64,000 nt of DNA from Candidatus Anaerostipes avistercoris (lineage in GTDB: Bacteria; Bacillota; Clostridia; Lachnospirales; Lachnospiraceae): positions 171,733 through 235,732 of the forward strand of contig DWWD01000046.1 in assembly GCA_019119895.1 (NCBI GenBank). Direction: 5' to 3'. Shown here piece by piece: positions 17,046-25,598 of the stretch. The stretch's first letter is position 1; every line of letters begins with the position of its first letter. A program made the position numbers and the translations under genes. A model generated the notes under the pieces. The model was not told the DNA's origin and searched no databases. It was given only the letters and a program-made list of their open reading frames with translations.

Positions 17046-17495
17046 ATGGAACCAATCATACAGATTGCGGCAAGTTTTGTGGGAAGCACCGGATTTGCCG
17101 CTTTATATCATCTTCATGGGAAGAAACTATGGATTTCCGGATTCGGCGGGATGTTATGCTGGGCATCCTATCTGGGATTTCAGATAGTCATTGAAAATGC
17201 GTTTCTTACCAATCTTTTTGCCACAATGGCGGCGACTGCTTATGCGGAATTTATGGCAAGACTGGAAAAAACGCCGGTTACCGTATATCTGATCAGTGCG
17301 ATCATTCCCATGGTGCCGGGAGGAACCCTCTATTATACAATGAATTACGCCATTGCCAAGGAATGGAATCTGTTTTATGACTTCGGACAGCGGACAATCA
17401 TGATCGCCGCGGCCATGGCAGGCGGAATTATGATCACATCCTCTTTTTTCAAAATGATCAGTCAGATGCGGTTATATTATGCAAAGAAAAAATAA
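17046..17495 (+). CDS. Threonine/serine exporter, ThrE C-terminal-type subunit (DUF3815)
   Basis: The 149-residue protein starts at ATG 17046, one base after the stop of the first subunit, with GGAGGTG upstream. It has about four to five membrane segments, with the motif AIIPMVPGGTLYYTMNYAI that resembles the LLVPG segment of the partner and fits an ancient duplication. It is the small half of the split exporter and should function only with the upstream gene product. A hairpin follows 20 bp after the stop. Confidence 0.85.
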   Translation: MEPIIQIAASFVGSTGFAALYHLHGKKLWISGFGGMLCWASYLGFQIVIENAFLTNLFATMAATAYAEFMARLEKTPVTVYLISAIIPMVPGGTLYYTMNYAIAKEWNLFYDFGQRTIMIAAAMAGGIMITSSFFKMISQMRLYYAKKK

Positions 17496-17518
17496 ATGCC
17501 TCTGCGGCTCGATTTCAG

Positions 17519-17550
17519 GGCTTCTCTTCTGCACGGAAGAGGAGCCTTCT
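17519..17550 (+). terminator. Hairpin after the ThrE-type genes
   Basis: GGCTTCTCTTC (17519-17529) pairs with GAAGAGGAGCC (17536-17546) with one G-U; only a short TT follows, so termination strength is uncertain. Confidence 0.6.
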
Positions 17551-17614
17551 GCATATATCAGATAATAAGAAAAAGTCTGCGCTGACGAGGCGCCGGGAAA
17601 AGAAAGAGAGAAAA

Positions 17615-19327
17615 ATGACAGGTGACGAGAAGCTGGAAAATGAACTGAATCTTGCATTGGAAATGAGCCGGGAAGAGCGTGGGAAGTCTCTGGATTTGAA
17701 TGTGGGATATGACAGGGAGGAAAAGCGGTGGGAATTGATTTTTCAGTATGCAGGGAATCTTAGAATGGAAGAATTGCCGGAAGGAGTCCGAATCGAACTG
17801 CTGAGTCAGGGGTATGGGATCGCGTCTGTGCCGGAAGATGCCGTAGAAAATTTTGCCGCCATGCCTCAGATTATATATGTGGAAAAGCCGAAGAACCTTC
17901 TGCTGGAAAGTGAGGAGGGAATGGCTGCGTCCTGTATGATTTCTGTGAAATCGCCTCCTTTTTCTCTTACCGGAAAAGGTGTGTATGTGGCAGTGCTGGA
18001 TACGGGAATTGATATTTTCCATCCGGATTTTATCGATGAAGACGGGAATACGCTGATCGCGGTTCTATGGGATCAGACGATTCCGGGGAATCCGCCGGAT
18101 TCTTTTGACCAGGGAAGTGTGTACACAAAGGAAGAAATTAACCGGGCGCTCCGTGAGGGAAGAAACAGCGGTATTGTTCCAAGCATCGACAGCACGGGCC
18201 ATGGAACCCATGTGGCGTCCATTGCGGCAGGGAAAAGCGGCGTGGCGCCTGAGGCAGAGCTGATTGTGGTAAAACTGGGAAATGCGGACGGCAGAGGATT
18301 TCCAAGAACCACACAGCTGATGTCTGCTCTGCAGTTTTCGATAGATTTTGCCATGGACCGGGGACGGCCTGTATCGGTCAATATAAGTTATGGAAATAAT
18401 TACGGAGATCACCGGGGCAATTCTCTTCTGGAAACCTTTGTGACGAAAATGTCCGGCAGCTGGAAGAATACCATTTGCATCGGAACGGGAAACGAGGGAG
18501 ATACCGGACGGCACAAACATGGAAATCTTGCGGAAGATACCCAGAGGATTCTTTTCAATCTCGCACCTTTTGAACCCAGTATGAACCTGCAGCTCTGGAA
18601 GCATTTTACCGATGATTTCCGGATTGAGCTGCTGTCTCCGTCCGGACAGAGCCGGCAGATTCAGTCCCAGGCCGGCAGAGGGATTTACCGGTACGGCAGT
18701 ACAGCGGTATATGTCTATTACGGGACGCCGACACCTTATAATCAGCTTCAGGAAATTTATTTTTCATTCCTGCCGGAAAGCGAAGGATATATTGAAAGCG
18801 GCCAGTGGGAACTGCGGCTGACTCCAAGGCAGGTAGTAAATGGAAGATATGATCTTTGGCTTCCCGTTTCTTCCGGGAGCAGTGCGCAGACCCGTTTTTT
18901 GGAACCTTCTCTGACGCTGACGCTTACCATACCGTCTACTGCAGAGAAAATCATTGCTGTGGGGGCATATAATGTCCGGCTGAATTCCTATGCGGGGTTT
19001 TCAGGACGGGGAGATGAGAGGATCTGTATGGAACGGCCGGATCTTGTGGCGCCGGGAGTGGGAATCCCTGCGGCTGCGCCGGGCGGAGGGGAGTCGCTGA
19101 TGTCAGGAACTTCCATGGCGGTGCCGTTTGTATCCGGAGCCTGTGCCCTTATGATGGAATGGGGAATCGTCAGGGGAAATGATCCTTATTTGTACGGAGA
19201 AAAAATAAAGGCTTGTCTTCACAGAGGAGCAAGGGAAATGAACGGATTTACGGATTATCCCAATTCACAGGTAGGATACGGCAGGCTGTGTGTGAGAGAC
19301 AGCATTCCTGCAGAGAAAAGTATCTGA
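17615..19327 (+). CDS. S8 subtilase, Csp-like clostridial germination-protease family
   Basis: The 570-residue protein has the full subtilisin triad: Asp129 in VAVLDTGID, His196 in STGHGTHVASIAAG and Ser500 in SGTSMAVPFVSG, plus the oxyanion Asn293 in GTGNEGD. Residues 1-110 are a prodomain-like part with no signal peptide. Between about residues 310 and 440 lies a jelly-roll-like insertion, the hallmark of Csp proteases, which in clostridia activate cortex hydrolase SleC. Whether this copy acts in germination is inference; no sleC or second csp gene is nearby. All three catalytic residues are kept, so it is not a CspC-like pseudoprotease. Confidence 0.85.
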   Translation: MTGDEKLENELNLALEMSREERGKSLDLNVGYDREEKRWELIFQYAGNLRMEELPEGVRIELLSQGYGIASVPEDAVENFAAMPQIIYVEKPKNLLLESEEGMAASCMISVKSPPFSLTGKGVYVAVLDTGIDIFHPDFIDEDGNTLIAVLWDQTIPGNPPDSFDQGSVYTKEEINRALREGRNSGIVPSIDSTGHGTHVASIAAGKSGVAPEAELIVVKLGNADGRGFPRTTQLMSALQFSIDFAMDRGRPVSVNISYGNNYGDHRGNSLLETFVTKMSGSWKNTICIGTGNEGDTGRHKHGNLAEDTQRILFNLAPFEPSMNLQLWKHFTDDFRIELLSPSGQSRQIQSQAGRGIYRYGSTAVYVYYGTPTPYNQLQEIYFSFLPESEGYIESGQWELRLTPRQVVNGRYDLWLPVSSGSSAQTRFLEPSLTLTLTIPSTAEKIIAVGAYNVRLNSYAGFSGRGDERICMERPDLVAPGVGIPAAAPGGGESLMSGTSMAVPFVSGACALMMEWGIVRGNDPYLYGEKIKACLHRGAREMNGFTDYPNSQVGYGRLCVRDSIPAEKSI

Positions 19328-19369
19328 AATCATTTCTCCGGGCAGTTTTGTGAAGATTGCATGAATTTC

Positions 19370-19398
19370 TCGACAATATATGGGAAAAGTGATACAAT
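19370..19398 (+). promoter_or_regulatory. Promoter of etfB operon
   Basis: TCGACA (19370-19375), 17-bp spacer, TACAAT (19393-19398), 47 bp before the etfB start. Confidence 0.65.
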
Positions 19399-19445
19399 AT
19401 TACAGTCATTTAAAGCACTAAAGTGAAAAAGAAGGAAGAAACACT

Positions 19446-20234
19446 ATGAAGATCATTGTATGCATGAAACAGGTGCCGGCAGGAACCAACGTTGAGATCG
19501 ATCCTGAAACCGGAGCCATGAAGCGTATGTCCGGAGAGACAAGAACGAACCCGTATGATCTGTTTGCTCTGGAAACGGCGCTTTTATTAAAAGAAAAAGT
19601 GGGAGGCACAGTTACAGTACTGACCATGGGGCCGGCACAGGCCGAAGAAATGATGAGAGATGCTTATACGATGGGAGCAGATGAGGCAGTGATTCTGTCA
19701 GACAGAAAGTTCGCCGGGGCAGATGTTCTGGCTACTTCTTATGCCCTGAAACAGGGAATTGAGATCATCGGAGGAGCGGATCTTATCTTATGCGGAAGAC
19801 AGACGACTGACGGGGATACAGCTCAGGTAGGTCCGGCGATTGCGGAACACATGGGGATTCCTCATGCCGCGTGGGTATCTGAAATTGTGGATGCCGGGGA
19901 AGACGCGATCTGCGTAAAGCAGGATCTTGCCAGCGTGACCCAGGTATCAGAAATACCGTATCCATGTCTTATTACCGTGGACAAAGACATATGCGTTCCA
20001 AGGCTCCCGTCTTACCGGCTGATGAAGGCAACCATGGAGCGGCCGGTGAAAATATTAAGTTTTGAGGATATGCCGGATCAGGATCTAAGCCGTTACGGAC
20101 TGATCGGATCGCCGACAGCGGTAGAGCGGATGTTTGCACCTCCGGAAACGAAAAAACAGGTATATCTGGAAGGAAGCGCGGAGGAGAAGACAGAAAAATT
20201 ATTTTCTGTCCTGACGGAAGAAAAAATTATCTAG
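19446..20234 (+). CDS. etfB: Electron transfer flavoprotein, beta subunit
   Basis: The 262-residue protein shows EtfB signatures: MKIIVCMKQVPAG, NPYDLFALETALLLKE, LTMGPAQAEEMMRDAYTMGADEAVIL and LILCGRQTTDGDTAQVGPAIAEHMG. It forms a heterodimer with EtfA and binds FAD in bifurcating complexes. It heads an operon etfB-etfA-flavoprotein dehydrogenase, the same content as the lctBCD genes of Acetobacterium, where lactate oxidation with NAD is driven by reduced ferredoxin. Bifurcation here is inferred from that gene content. The promoter at 19370 is the only one seen in the cluster. Confidence 0.93.
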   Translation: MKIIVCMKQVPAGTNVEIDPETGAMKRMSGETRTNPYDLFALETALLLKEKVGGTVTVLTMGPAQAEEMMRDAYTMGADEAVILSDRKFAGADVLATSYALKQGIEIIGGADLILCGRQTTDGDTAQVGPAIAEHMGIPHAAWVSEIVDAGEDAICVKQDLASVTQVSEIPYPCLITVDKDICVPRLPSYRLMKATMERPVKILSFEDMPDQDLSRYGLIGSPTAVERMFAPPETKKQVYLEGSAEEKTEKLFSVLTEEKII

Positions 20235-20247
20235 AGGAGAATCAAAA

Positions 20248-21459
20248 ATGGATTTTTTAAAATTTAATGCGCAGAAATGCAGTTTATGCGGAATCTGCGT
20301 TGAAAAATGTCCGTTCGGCGCTCTTACGATAGAAGACAATGGAATTGAGGTATCAGAGAGCTGCCGTATGTGCGGAATCTGTGTGCGCCAGTGCCCGGAA
20401 GGCGCCATTAAATTTGAACAGAAGGCGAAGGCCTTTGATAAAAATCAGTGGAAGGATTTCCTTGTGTATGTGGAACAGGAACAGGGTGAAATTCATCCGG
20501 TCACTTATGAACTGATTGGAGAAGCCAGAAAAATGGCTGCAAAAGTAGGATACCAGGTAAACTGCGTAATCGTCGGCGCAGAAGGCACCAGGAAAAACGC
20601 AGAAAAACTGCTCCCTTACGGAGTGGATCATGTTTATGTATATGAGCATCCCGGATTTGAGGGATTAAAGGCGGACTGTTATGCGGATGCGGCGGCAGAC
20701 TGTATCGCGGCAGCAAAACCAAGTTCTGTACTGATCGGTGCGACAGAGTTCGGCCGTTCCATGGCTCCCCGTCTGGCCACCCGATTCCATACGGGTTTGA
20801 CGGCAGACTGTACCACGCTTGATATTAAACCGAATACTGATATGGTGCAGATTAGGCCGGCTTTTGGCGGAAACATCATGGCACAGATCGGAATTACAAG
20901 ATCAAGGCCACAGTTTGCTACGGTCCGGTACCGGGTCATGGACCGGGCAAAGAAGGTGGACAAACCTTCCGGAGAAATCATAGACTGTCCGGTCAGCGAT
21001 GCCATGGCACATTCCCAAATCCGCATTTTATCTTCCGAGGTCATCCAAAAACAAAAGAGTCTGGAAGAAGAAGATATCATCGTTGTAGCAGGACGAGGCG
21101 TTCGCAGTGAAAACGGCGTCCGGCTTTGTCAGGAACTGGCGGATGTTCTCGGAGGACAGCTCGCATTTACCCGTCCTATGGTAGAAGATGGATTCGGCGA
21201 CACGGCGCATCAGATCGGACTGTCCGGACGAACAGTACGGCCGAAACTGATCATCACCTGCGGGGTATCCGGCGCGATTCAGTTTACTTCCTGCATGAAC
21301 GGGTCGGAATACATTGTGGCCATCAATACCGATCCAGAAGCCCGGATTTTTAAGACAGCCAACTACTGCCTGGTGGAGGATCTGTATCAGGTCGTTCCGA
21401 AATTGACAGAAATGTTGAAAAAACGAAAGGAGGATGACGAAGATGCCGTATCCTTATAA
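20248..21459 (+). CDS. etfA: Electron transfer flavoprotein, alpha subunit with N-terminal 2[4Fe-4S] ferredoxin domain
   Basis: The 403-residue protein starts with a ferredoxin domain carrying two CX2CX2CX3C clusters (Cys11, 14, 17, 21 and Cys39, 42, 45, 49). The EtfA body follows from about residue 70, with the FAD-binding C-terminal segment (VVAGRGVRSENGVRLCQELA, GLSGRTVRPKLIITCGVSG, CMNGSEYIVAINTDP). Ferredoxin-fused EtfA is known from LctC of the Acetobacterium lactate dehydrogenase and from CarE. The fusion suggests direct coupling to ferredoxin or the partner dehydrogenase. It overlaps the next gene by 17 bp. Confidence 0.93.
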   Translation: MDFLKFNAQKCSLCGICVEKCPFGALTIEDNGIEVSESCRMCGICVRQCPEGAIKFEQKAKAFDKNQWKDFLVYVEQEQGEIHPVTYELIGEARKMAAKVGYQVNCVIVGAEGTRKNAEKLLPYGVDHVYVYEHPGFEGLKADCYADAAADCIAAAKPSSVLIGATEFGRSMAPRLATRFHTGLTADCTTLDIKPNTDMVQIRPAFGGNIMAQIGITRSRPQFATVRYRVMDRAKKVDKPSGEIIDCPVSDAMAHSQIRILSSEVIQKQKSLEEEDIIVVAGRGVRSENGVRLCQELADVLGGQLAFTRPMVEDGFGDTAHQIGLSGRTVRPKLIITCGVSGAIQFTSCMNGSEYIVAINTDPEARIFKTANYCLVEDLYQVVPKLTEMLKKRKEDDEDAVSL

Positions 21460-22870
21460 AAAAATGCAGGAAGAAGATTTTGATTACATCCGTTCCGTCA
21501 CCGGAAATGACCGTGTCTGGGTCGGTGATGAGATCGCAGGAGAATATTATCACGATGAAATGCCGGAATATGGGATATATCCTCCGGAACTTTATGTAGA
21601 AGCAGAAAACACCGAAGAAATTTCCAGGATCATGGCCTACGCCTACAAAGAAAATATACCGGTGGTATGCAGGGGAGCCGGAACCGGGCTTGCCGGAGGC
21701 GCCACCTGCAAATACGGCGGGATTATGCTTTCCATCATGCGCATGAACCGGATTTTTCCGGTGGATCATAAAAATCAGACGATTACCGTGGAACCGGGAG
21801 CGCTGCTGATTGATGTTCAGGCGGCTGCCGCGGAAGAAGGATTATTTTATCCTCCGGATCCGGGAGAGAAGACGGCTTCCATCGGAGGAAATGTCATTAC
21901 CAACGCAGGCGGAATGAAAGCCGTGCGGTACGGTCTTACCAGGGATTTTGTGCGGTGCATGGAAGTTGTGCTGCCAGACGGATCTATTATGAATTTTTCA
22001 TCCAATGTCGTTAAAAACACGACGGGATATGACCTGAAGGATCTTGTGATTGGTTCAGAAGGTACTTTATGCATTCTGACACAGGTAACCCTGAAGCTGC
22101 TGCCGGCGCCGACCTGTTCCTGTACTCTGGTCATGCCGTTTGCCAGTCTGGAAGAATGTGCGGATATGGTGCCGAAAGTACTGGATCTGCCGTTTGTTCC
22201 GACTGCCATTGAGTTCCTGGAGAGAGAACTGATCGACATTGTGGAAAAACGTCTGCACAAACTGTTCCCGGTGAAAGAAGGGGAAGCGGTTCTGATCGTT
22301 ATGTATGACGCTTCCAGCCGGCAGGAATTGGACAGTGCGGTGGAAGCTGCGGCGGAAGCAGCCCTTGCCAACGGGGCCTTTGACTGCTGCATTGCAGGAA
22401 CGCCGGACCGTGCGGGATCTGTATGGGATGTGAGAGGCGCGATCCTGGAAGGCATGAAGGCAGATTCCGTATCTCAGGAAGAATGTGATGTGGTAGTTCC
22501 AAGAGCAAGAATCGCGGAATATGTAAAGAAGGCAAAGAAAATCGCTCTGTCTCATGGAATCCGGGTGGAGCCGTGCGGTCACTGCGGAGACGGAAATATT
22601 CACACGGAAATGCTGCGTGGACCGGAAATGAGCGATGAGGAATGGAAGAGCGCCACCCATGCCAGTCTGACAGAATTATACGCTTTGTCTAAGGAACTGG
22701 GAGGACAGCTTTCGGGAGAACATGGAATTGGAAATGGAAGGCTCAAATTCCTGGAAGAATTTGTAGGACCGAGAATGATCGCTCTGTACAAATCCATCAA
22801 ACTGGCATTTGACGATAAGCTGATCCTGAATCCTGGAAAAGTCATTGAATTTCAGGAAGACCGGATGTAG
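21443..22870 (+). CDS. GlcD/LctD-type FAD-binding 2-hydroxyacid dehydrogenase
   Basis: The ATG at 21443 lies 10 bp after AAAGGAGG (the ATG at 21434 is too close), giving 475 residues. The PCMH-type FAD domain shows VVCRGAGTGLAGGATC and PPDPGEKTASIGGNVITNAGG; the C-terminal FAD-oxidase domain has PCGHCGDGNIHTEM and LSGEHGIGNGRLKF. These are the D-lactate/glycolate dehydrogenase signatures. In the operon with ferredoxin-fused EtfAB it probably forms an LctBCD-like lactate (or other 2-hydroxyacid) dehydrogenase complex. Stereospecificity and substrate cannot be read. A lactate racemase or LctP permease is not seen. Confidence 0.88.
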   Translation: MPYPYKKMQEEDFDYIRSVTGNDRVWVGDEIAGEYYHDEMPEYGIYPPELYVEAENTEEISRIMAYAYKENIPVVCRGAGTGLAGGATCKYGGIMLSIMRMNRIFPVDHKNQTITVEPGALLIDVQAAAAEEGLFYPPDPGEKTASIGGNVITNAGGMKAVRYGLTRDFVRCMEVVLPDGSIMNFSSNVVKNTTGYDLKDLVIGSEGTLCILTQVTLKLLPAPTCSCTLVMPFASLEECADMVPKVLDLPFVPTAIEFLERELIDIVEKRLHKLFPVKEGEAVLIVMYDASSRQELDSAVEAAAEAALANGAFDCCIAGTPDRAGSVWDVRGAILEGMKADSVSQEECDVVVPRARIAEYVKKAKKIALSHGIRVEPCGHCGDGNIHTEMLRGPEMSDEEWKSATHASLTELYALSKELGGQLSGEHGIGNGRLKFLEEFVGPRMIALYKSIKLAFDDKLILNPGKVIEFQEDRM

Positions 22871-22896
22871 ACAGCAGGAAAGGAAGAGAAGAGGAA

Positions 22897-24075
22897 ATGA
22901 GTGGAAAAAGCAAAATATTAGTTGATAAAAGCAGGATGCCGCTGGCCATGGGAGTGGCCTTCGTGGCGTTTACAACCCAGTTCGGAGGCGGATTTGCGTC
23001 CGGAGCGCAGATTTACCAGTATTTTATTAATTACGGAATCTGGTGTCTGGTGCTGCCGATTGTGACACAGGGATTATATTCCCTGTTCTTCTGGTACGGC
23101 ATGCGCTATGCATATAAGCATAAGACCTATGATTACCGGAGTTTTTCAGATAAATTTTATGGAAAAACAAGGTTTGTCATGTCAAATCTTTACGAAATAT
23201 GTTATTTGATCATGATCGGTACGGCGTCTGCCGCAGCCTTTGCCACCGGAGGATCTACTATTGCGGCGCTGTTTGATATCCCGTACTGGCTGTGCACGGT
23301 GATCATTGGAGTGTTTATTTTCCTGATCGCTCTGTTTGGAACCAATGTGGTGCGCAAATGTGCATCTACTTTAAGTGTATTGATCATTATCGGACTGGTA
23401 CTGGTACTGGTGCCGAATATTATCGCCCAGTGGGGAACCATCGTGGAATCCGCGTCACGGATGCTGAACGGAGAGATGGCGGTTATTTCCAGCGAAGACG
23501 GAAGTTTCGGAGCGGCTTTATGGTCTGCTGTCCTTTACTTCTTTTTCCAGCTGGCTTCTGTATCTGTTATGTATCAGCATATGGAAGACATTACTGATGT
23601 AAAGCAGATCAACCGCGCCGCAGTAGGAATGTTTATCTGTAACTTCGTGGCAATGGAATTATCCATCATCGGACTTCTGGCTGTCTGCTTTGCTTCTGAG
23701 CTGCTGACCGCAGAGGTGCCTATGCTGGTTCTTGTTCAGCAGGGCGTCGGATCCGGCATTCTGACGCCGATCATTTCTCTTCTGATCATTCTGGGAGCAA
23801 TTTCCACTGCTGTGAATATGATCTCCGGTATTGTGACCAGATGTGTCAACGCGGTGGAGAGAAGGATCCGGGATACAAGGAGAAGAAACAAGGGACATCT
23901 GGCGCGAAATGCGGTATTTACTCTTTTGTTTACTTTCCTGGCGTTTGCAATCGCTCAGTTCGGACTGATGACAGTTGTGAGCAAAGGATATGCATACCTC
24001 GGATATGCGGCTCTGATCACACTGTTTATTCCATTTGTACTGCACGCGATTGTCACACGGGGAAGAGAAATTTAA
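22897..24075 (+). CDS. YkvI-type polytopic membrane protein
   Basis: The 392-residue protein has about ten to eleven membrane segments and begins GVAFVAFTTQFGGGFASGAQIYQYF, which resembles the glycine-broken first helix of APC-fold transporters and the B. subtilis YkvI group. The substrate is unknown. It follows the dehydrogenase by 26 bp with a good ribosome site and no terminator between, so it is probably part of the operon; uptake or export of the hydroxyacid, or of an amino acid giving rise to it, is a reasonable guess. No LctP-type permease is present. Confidence 0.75.
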   Translation: MSGKSKILVDKSRMPLAMGVAFVAFTTQFGGGFASGAQIYQYFINYGIWCLVLPIVTQGLYSLFFWYGMRYAYKHKTYDYRSFSDKFYGKTRFVMSNLYEICYLIMIGTASAAAFATGGSTIAALFDIPYWLCTVIIGVFIFLIALFGTNVVRKCASTLSVLIIIGLVLVLVPNIIAQWGTIVESASRMLNGEMAVISSEDGSFGAALWSAVLYFFFQLASVSVMYQHMEDITDVKQINRAAVGMFICNFVAMELSIIGLLAVCFASELLTAEVPMLVLVQQGVGSGILTPIISLLIILGAISTAVNMISGIVTRCVNAVERRIRDTRRRNKGHLARNAVFTLLFTFLAFAIAQFGLMTVVSKGYAYLGYAALITLFIPFVLHAIVTRGREI

Positions 24076-24200
24076 CGAAATGGAGAAAAGGTGTCCGGAT
24101 ATGACTGGTGCTTCGGGGGAATCTAAACGGGAAGGTTTTGTTTTTCATAGCATCCTGACGCCGCTGAATCAAAAAATAGGATGAAACCGGTAAGATTTTG

Positions 24201-24209
24201 TGTTATACT
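24201..24209 (+). promoter_or_regulatory. Extended -10 promoter of the TPR gene
   Basis: TGTTATACT, a TGn-extended -10, 44 bp before the ATG at 24253. No clear -35. The 177-bp gap before it holds no other feature I can support. Confidence 0.45.
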
Positions 24210-24252
24210 CAACAACGTACCGAAAGTTTTATAAGACAGGAGAAAACAGACA

Positions 24253-24906
24253 ATGGATAATAAGATGAAAAAAATCGTCATTGTCATTCTGGCGATTGTT
24301 CTTATCCTGCTGGCAGTTTCAGGATACGGGTATGTAACACAGAAAACGACAGCCAACGACGGAATCGAATATCTGAATGATAAACAGTATCAGACGGCTT
24401 ATGAGAAGTTTCATGAAGCCTCCGGTAAATTTACATTATTCTGGACCAGCCAGAAGACTGATGTACTGCTTTATGAGGGAGAAGCCCTCTATCAGCTGGA
24501 GCGGTATGATGACGCGATCGAAGTTTATGACAGACTGATTGACAAAGGAGAGAGCCGGGCGTATTCCTTTAAGGCATTCTGTTATGTGGGCAAAGGAGAT
24601 GAAGAGAAGGCGATTGAAGTCTGTGACGAAGGAATTGCGGAGATGCCGGAAGCAGGAGGCATTTACTGTACGAAATACGGAATCCTTGCGAAGCAGGAAA
24701 AATATGAAGAAGGGATCAAAGTTCTGGAAACGGCTCTGGATCAGGAGGATCTGGAGGACAGGAAAGAAGTCCTCTTCACAAGAATCGGAGCCTACGAGTC
24801 TACCTTTGATTATGACAAGGCCTACGAGTATGCCAAAGAGTTTGTGAAGCAGTATCCGGATGACAAAAACGGACAAAAGGAATTAACTTTCCTGGAAACA
24901 AGATAA
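24253..24906 (+). CDS. Membrane-anchored tetratricopeptide-repeat protein
   Basis: The 217-residue protein has one N-terminal membrane segment (about residues 6-27, IVIVILAIVLILLAVSGYGYV) and an outside part made of TPR-like helices (GIEYLNDKQYQTAYEKFHEAS; GEALYQLERYDDAIEVYDRLI; KAFCYVGKGDEEKAIEVCDEGI; AKQEKYEEGIKVLETAL). TPR arrays bind proteins; the partner is unknown. It is monocistronic with its own promoter and a perfect terminator, and stands between the lactate-type operon and the sorbose cluster without obvious link to either. The ATG at 24265 is an alternative start. Confidence 0.75.
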   Translation: MDNKMKKIVIVILAIVLILLAVSGYGYVTQKTTANDGIEYLNDKQYQTAYEKFHEASGKFTLFWTSQKTDVLLYEGEALYQLERYDDAIEVYDRLIDKGESRAYSFKAFCYVGKGDEEKAIEVCDEGIAEMPEAGGIYCTKYGILAKQEKYEEGIKVLETALDQEDLEDRKEVLFTRIGAYESTFDYDKAYEYAKEFVKQYPDDKNGQKELTFLETR

Positions 24907-24924
24907 ATAAAACATATGTTATTT

Positions 24925-24953
24925 GAGGAAATCGAAAGATTTCCTCTTTTTTT
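24925..24953 (+). terminator. Terminator after the TPR gene
   Basis: GAGGAAATC, loop GAAA, GATTTCCTC is a perfect 9-bp stem followed by seven T. Confidence 0.92.
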
Positions 24954-24975
24954 GTGTGATACGCCGGTCGGGCGG
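24954..24975 (+). repeat. Dispersed intergenic repeat, copy 1
   Basis: GTGTGATACGCCGG then TCGGGCGG directly follows the T-run of a terminator. A 19/22 identical stretch occurs at 53620-53641, also directly after a terminator T-run. Confidence 0.5.
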
Positions 24976-25032
24976 TCTCTGTGCCTGCACGAGCTGACAT
25001 CCGACAGTCAGCGGTCAGAAAAAATTTATAAA

Positions 25033-25115
25033 AAATAAAATTTCGTTAAAATAGTATTGACAAAATATTGTTCCGTGAATATAATGTAATTACAAAATAA
25101 AATTTCGCGCGAAAG
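25033..25115 (+). promoter_or_regulatory. Candidate operators flanking the sorbose-PTS promoter
   Basis: The 14-mer AAAATAAAATTTCG occurs twice, at 25033-25046 (upstream of the -35) and 25095-25108 (downstream of the -10), 62 bp apart. The second copy runs into the perfect palindrome TTTCGCGCGAAA at 25104-25115. The most likely binder is the RpiR regulator encoded in the operon; this is inference. Confidence 0.5.
25058..25086 (+). promoter_or_regulatory. Consensus promoter of the sorbose operon
   Basis: TTGACA (25058-25063), 17-bp spacer, TATAAT (25081-25086): a full-consensus sigma-A promoter, flanked by repeated operator-like motifs, as expected for a strong repressible promoter. Confidence 0.88.
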
Positions 25116-25160
25116 AATAAAAACAAAATAATATTTTGCACAAAAAGAAGGAGAAGCAGA

Positions 25161-25598
25161 ATGCATTTGATTTTAGCAGGGCATGGAAAACTGGCACAGG
25201 AGGTTGTAAATTCAGCCAATATGGTATTTGGACAGATGGATCAGCTGGATGTGGTGACTTTTCTGCCTGGTGAAAATACGGAAACATTAAAAAGCAAGTA
25301 TCAGAAAATCATAGATCAGTGTCCGGAAGATGAGGAAATCCTTTTTCTGGTAGACCTGTTCGGCGGAAGTCCTTACAATGCGGCATTTGAAATGGTAATG
25401 GGACAAAAAAGGATGGACGTGATCACCGGATTAAGTCTTCCGATGCTGATCGATGCGGCGGGAATCCGCATGATGAAAGAAGGAATCAAAGCTTCAGAAA
25501 TGTATGAAGAACTGGGAACGGATTCCTATGTTCGTTCCTGTCAGGCAATGTTAAAGGAAACGTCAGAGAAAGAAAACGAGGAGGATGACGAACTATGA
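25161..25598 (+). CDS. sorF: PTS mannose/sorbose-family EIIA component
   Basis: The 145-residue protein is a Man-family EIIA. His8 in LILAGHGKLAQ is the phospho-histidine and LVDLFGGSPYNAAFEM is the conserved loop. It accepts phosphate from HPr and passes it to EIIB. First gene of a transcript behind a consensus promoter. The gene order EIIA-EIIB-EIIC-EIID followed by sorE and sorD matches the L-sorbose sor genes of Klebsiella (sorFBAM), so the sorbose assignment comes from context rather than from the EIIA itself. It ends with an acidic tail and overlaps the next gene by 4 bp. Confidence 0.85.
   Translation: MHLILAGHGKLAQEVVNSANMVFGQMDQLDVVTFLPGENTETLKSKYQKIIDQCPEDEEILFLVDLFGGSPYNAAFEMVMGQKRMDVITGLSLPMLIDAAGIRMMKEGIKASEMYEELGTDSYVRSCQAMLKETSEKENEEDDEL

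Noticed and set aside
25021..25135. CRISPR-like repeats in the AT-rich region before the sorbose operon
   Set aside because: Only two 14-bp copies, with a promoter between them; this is operator-like.
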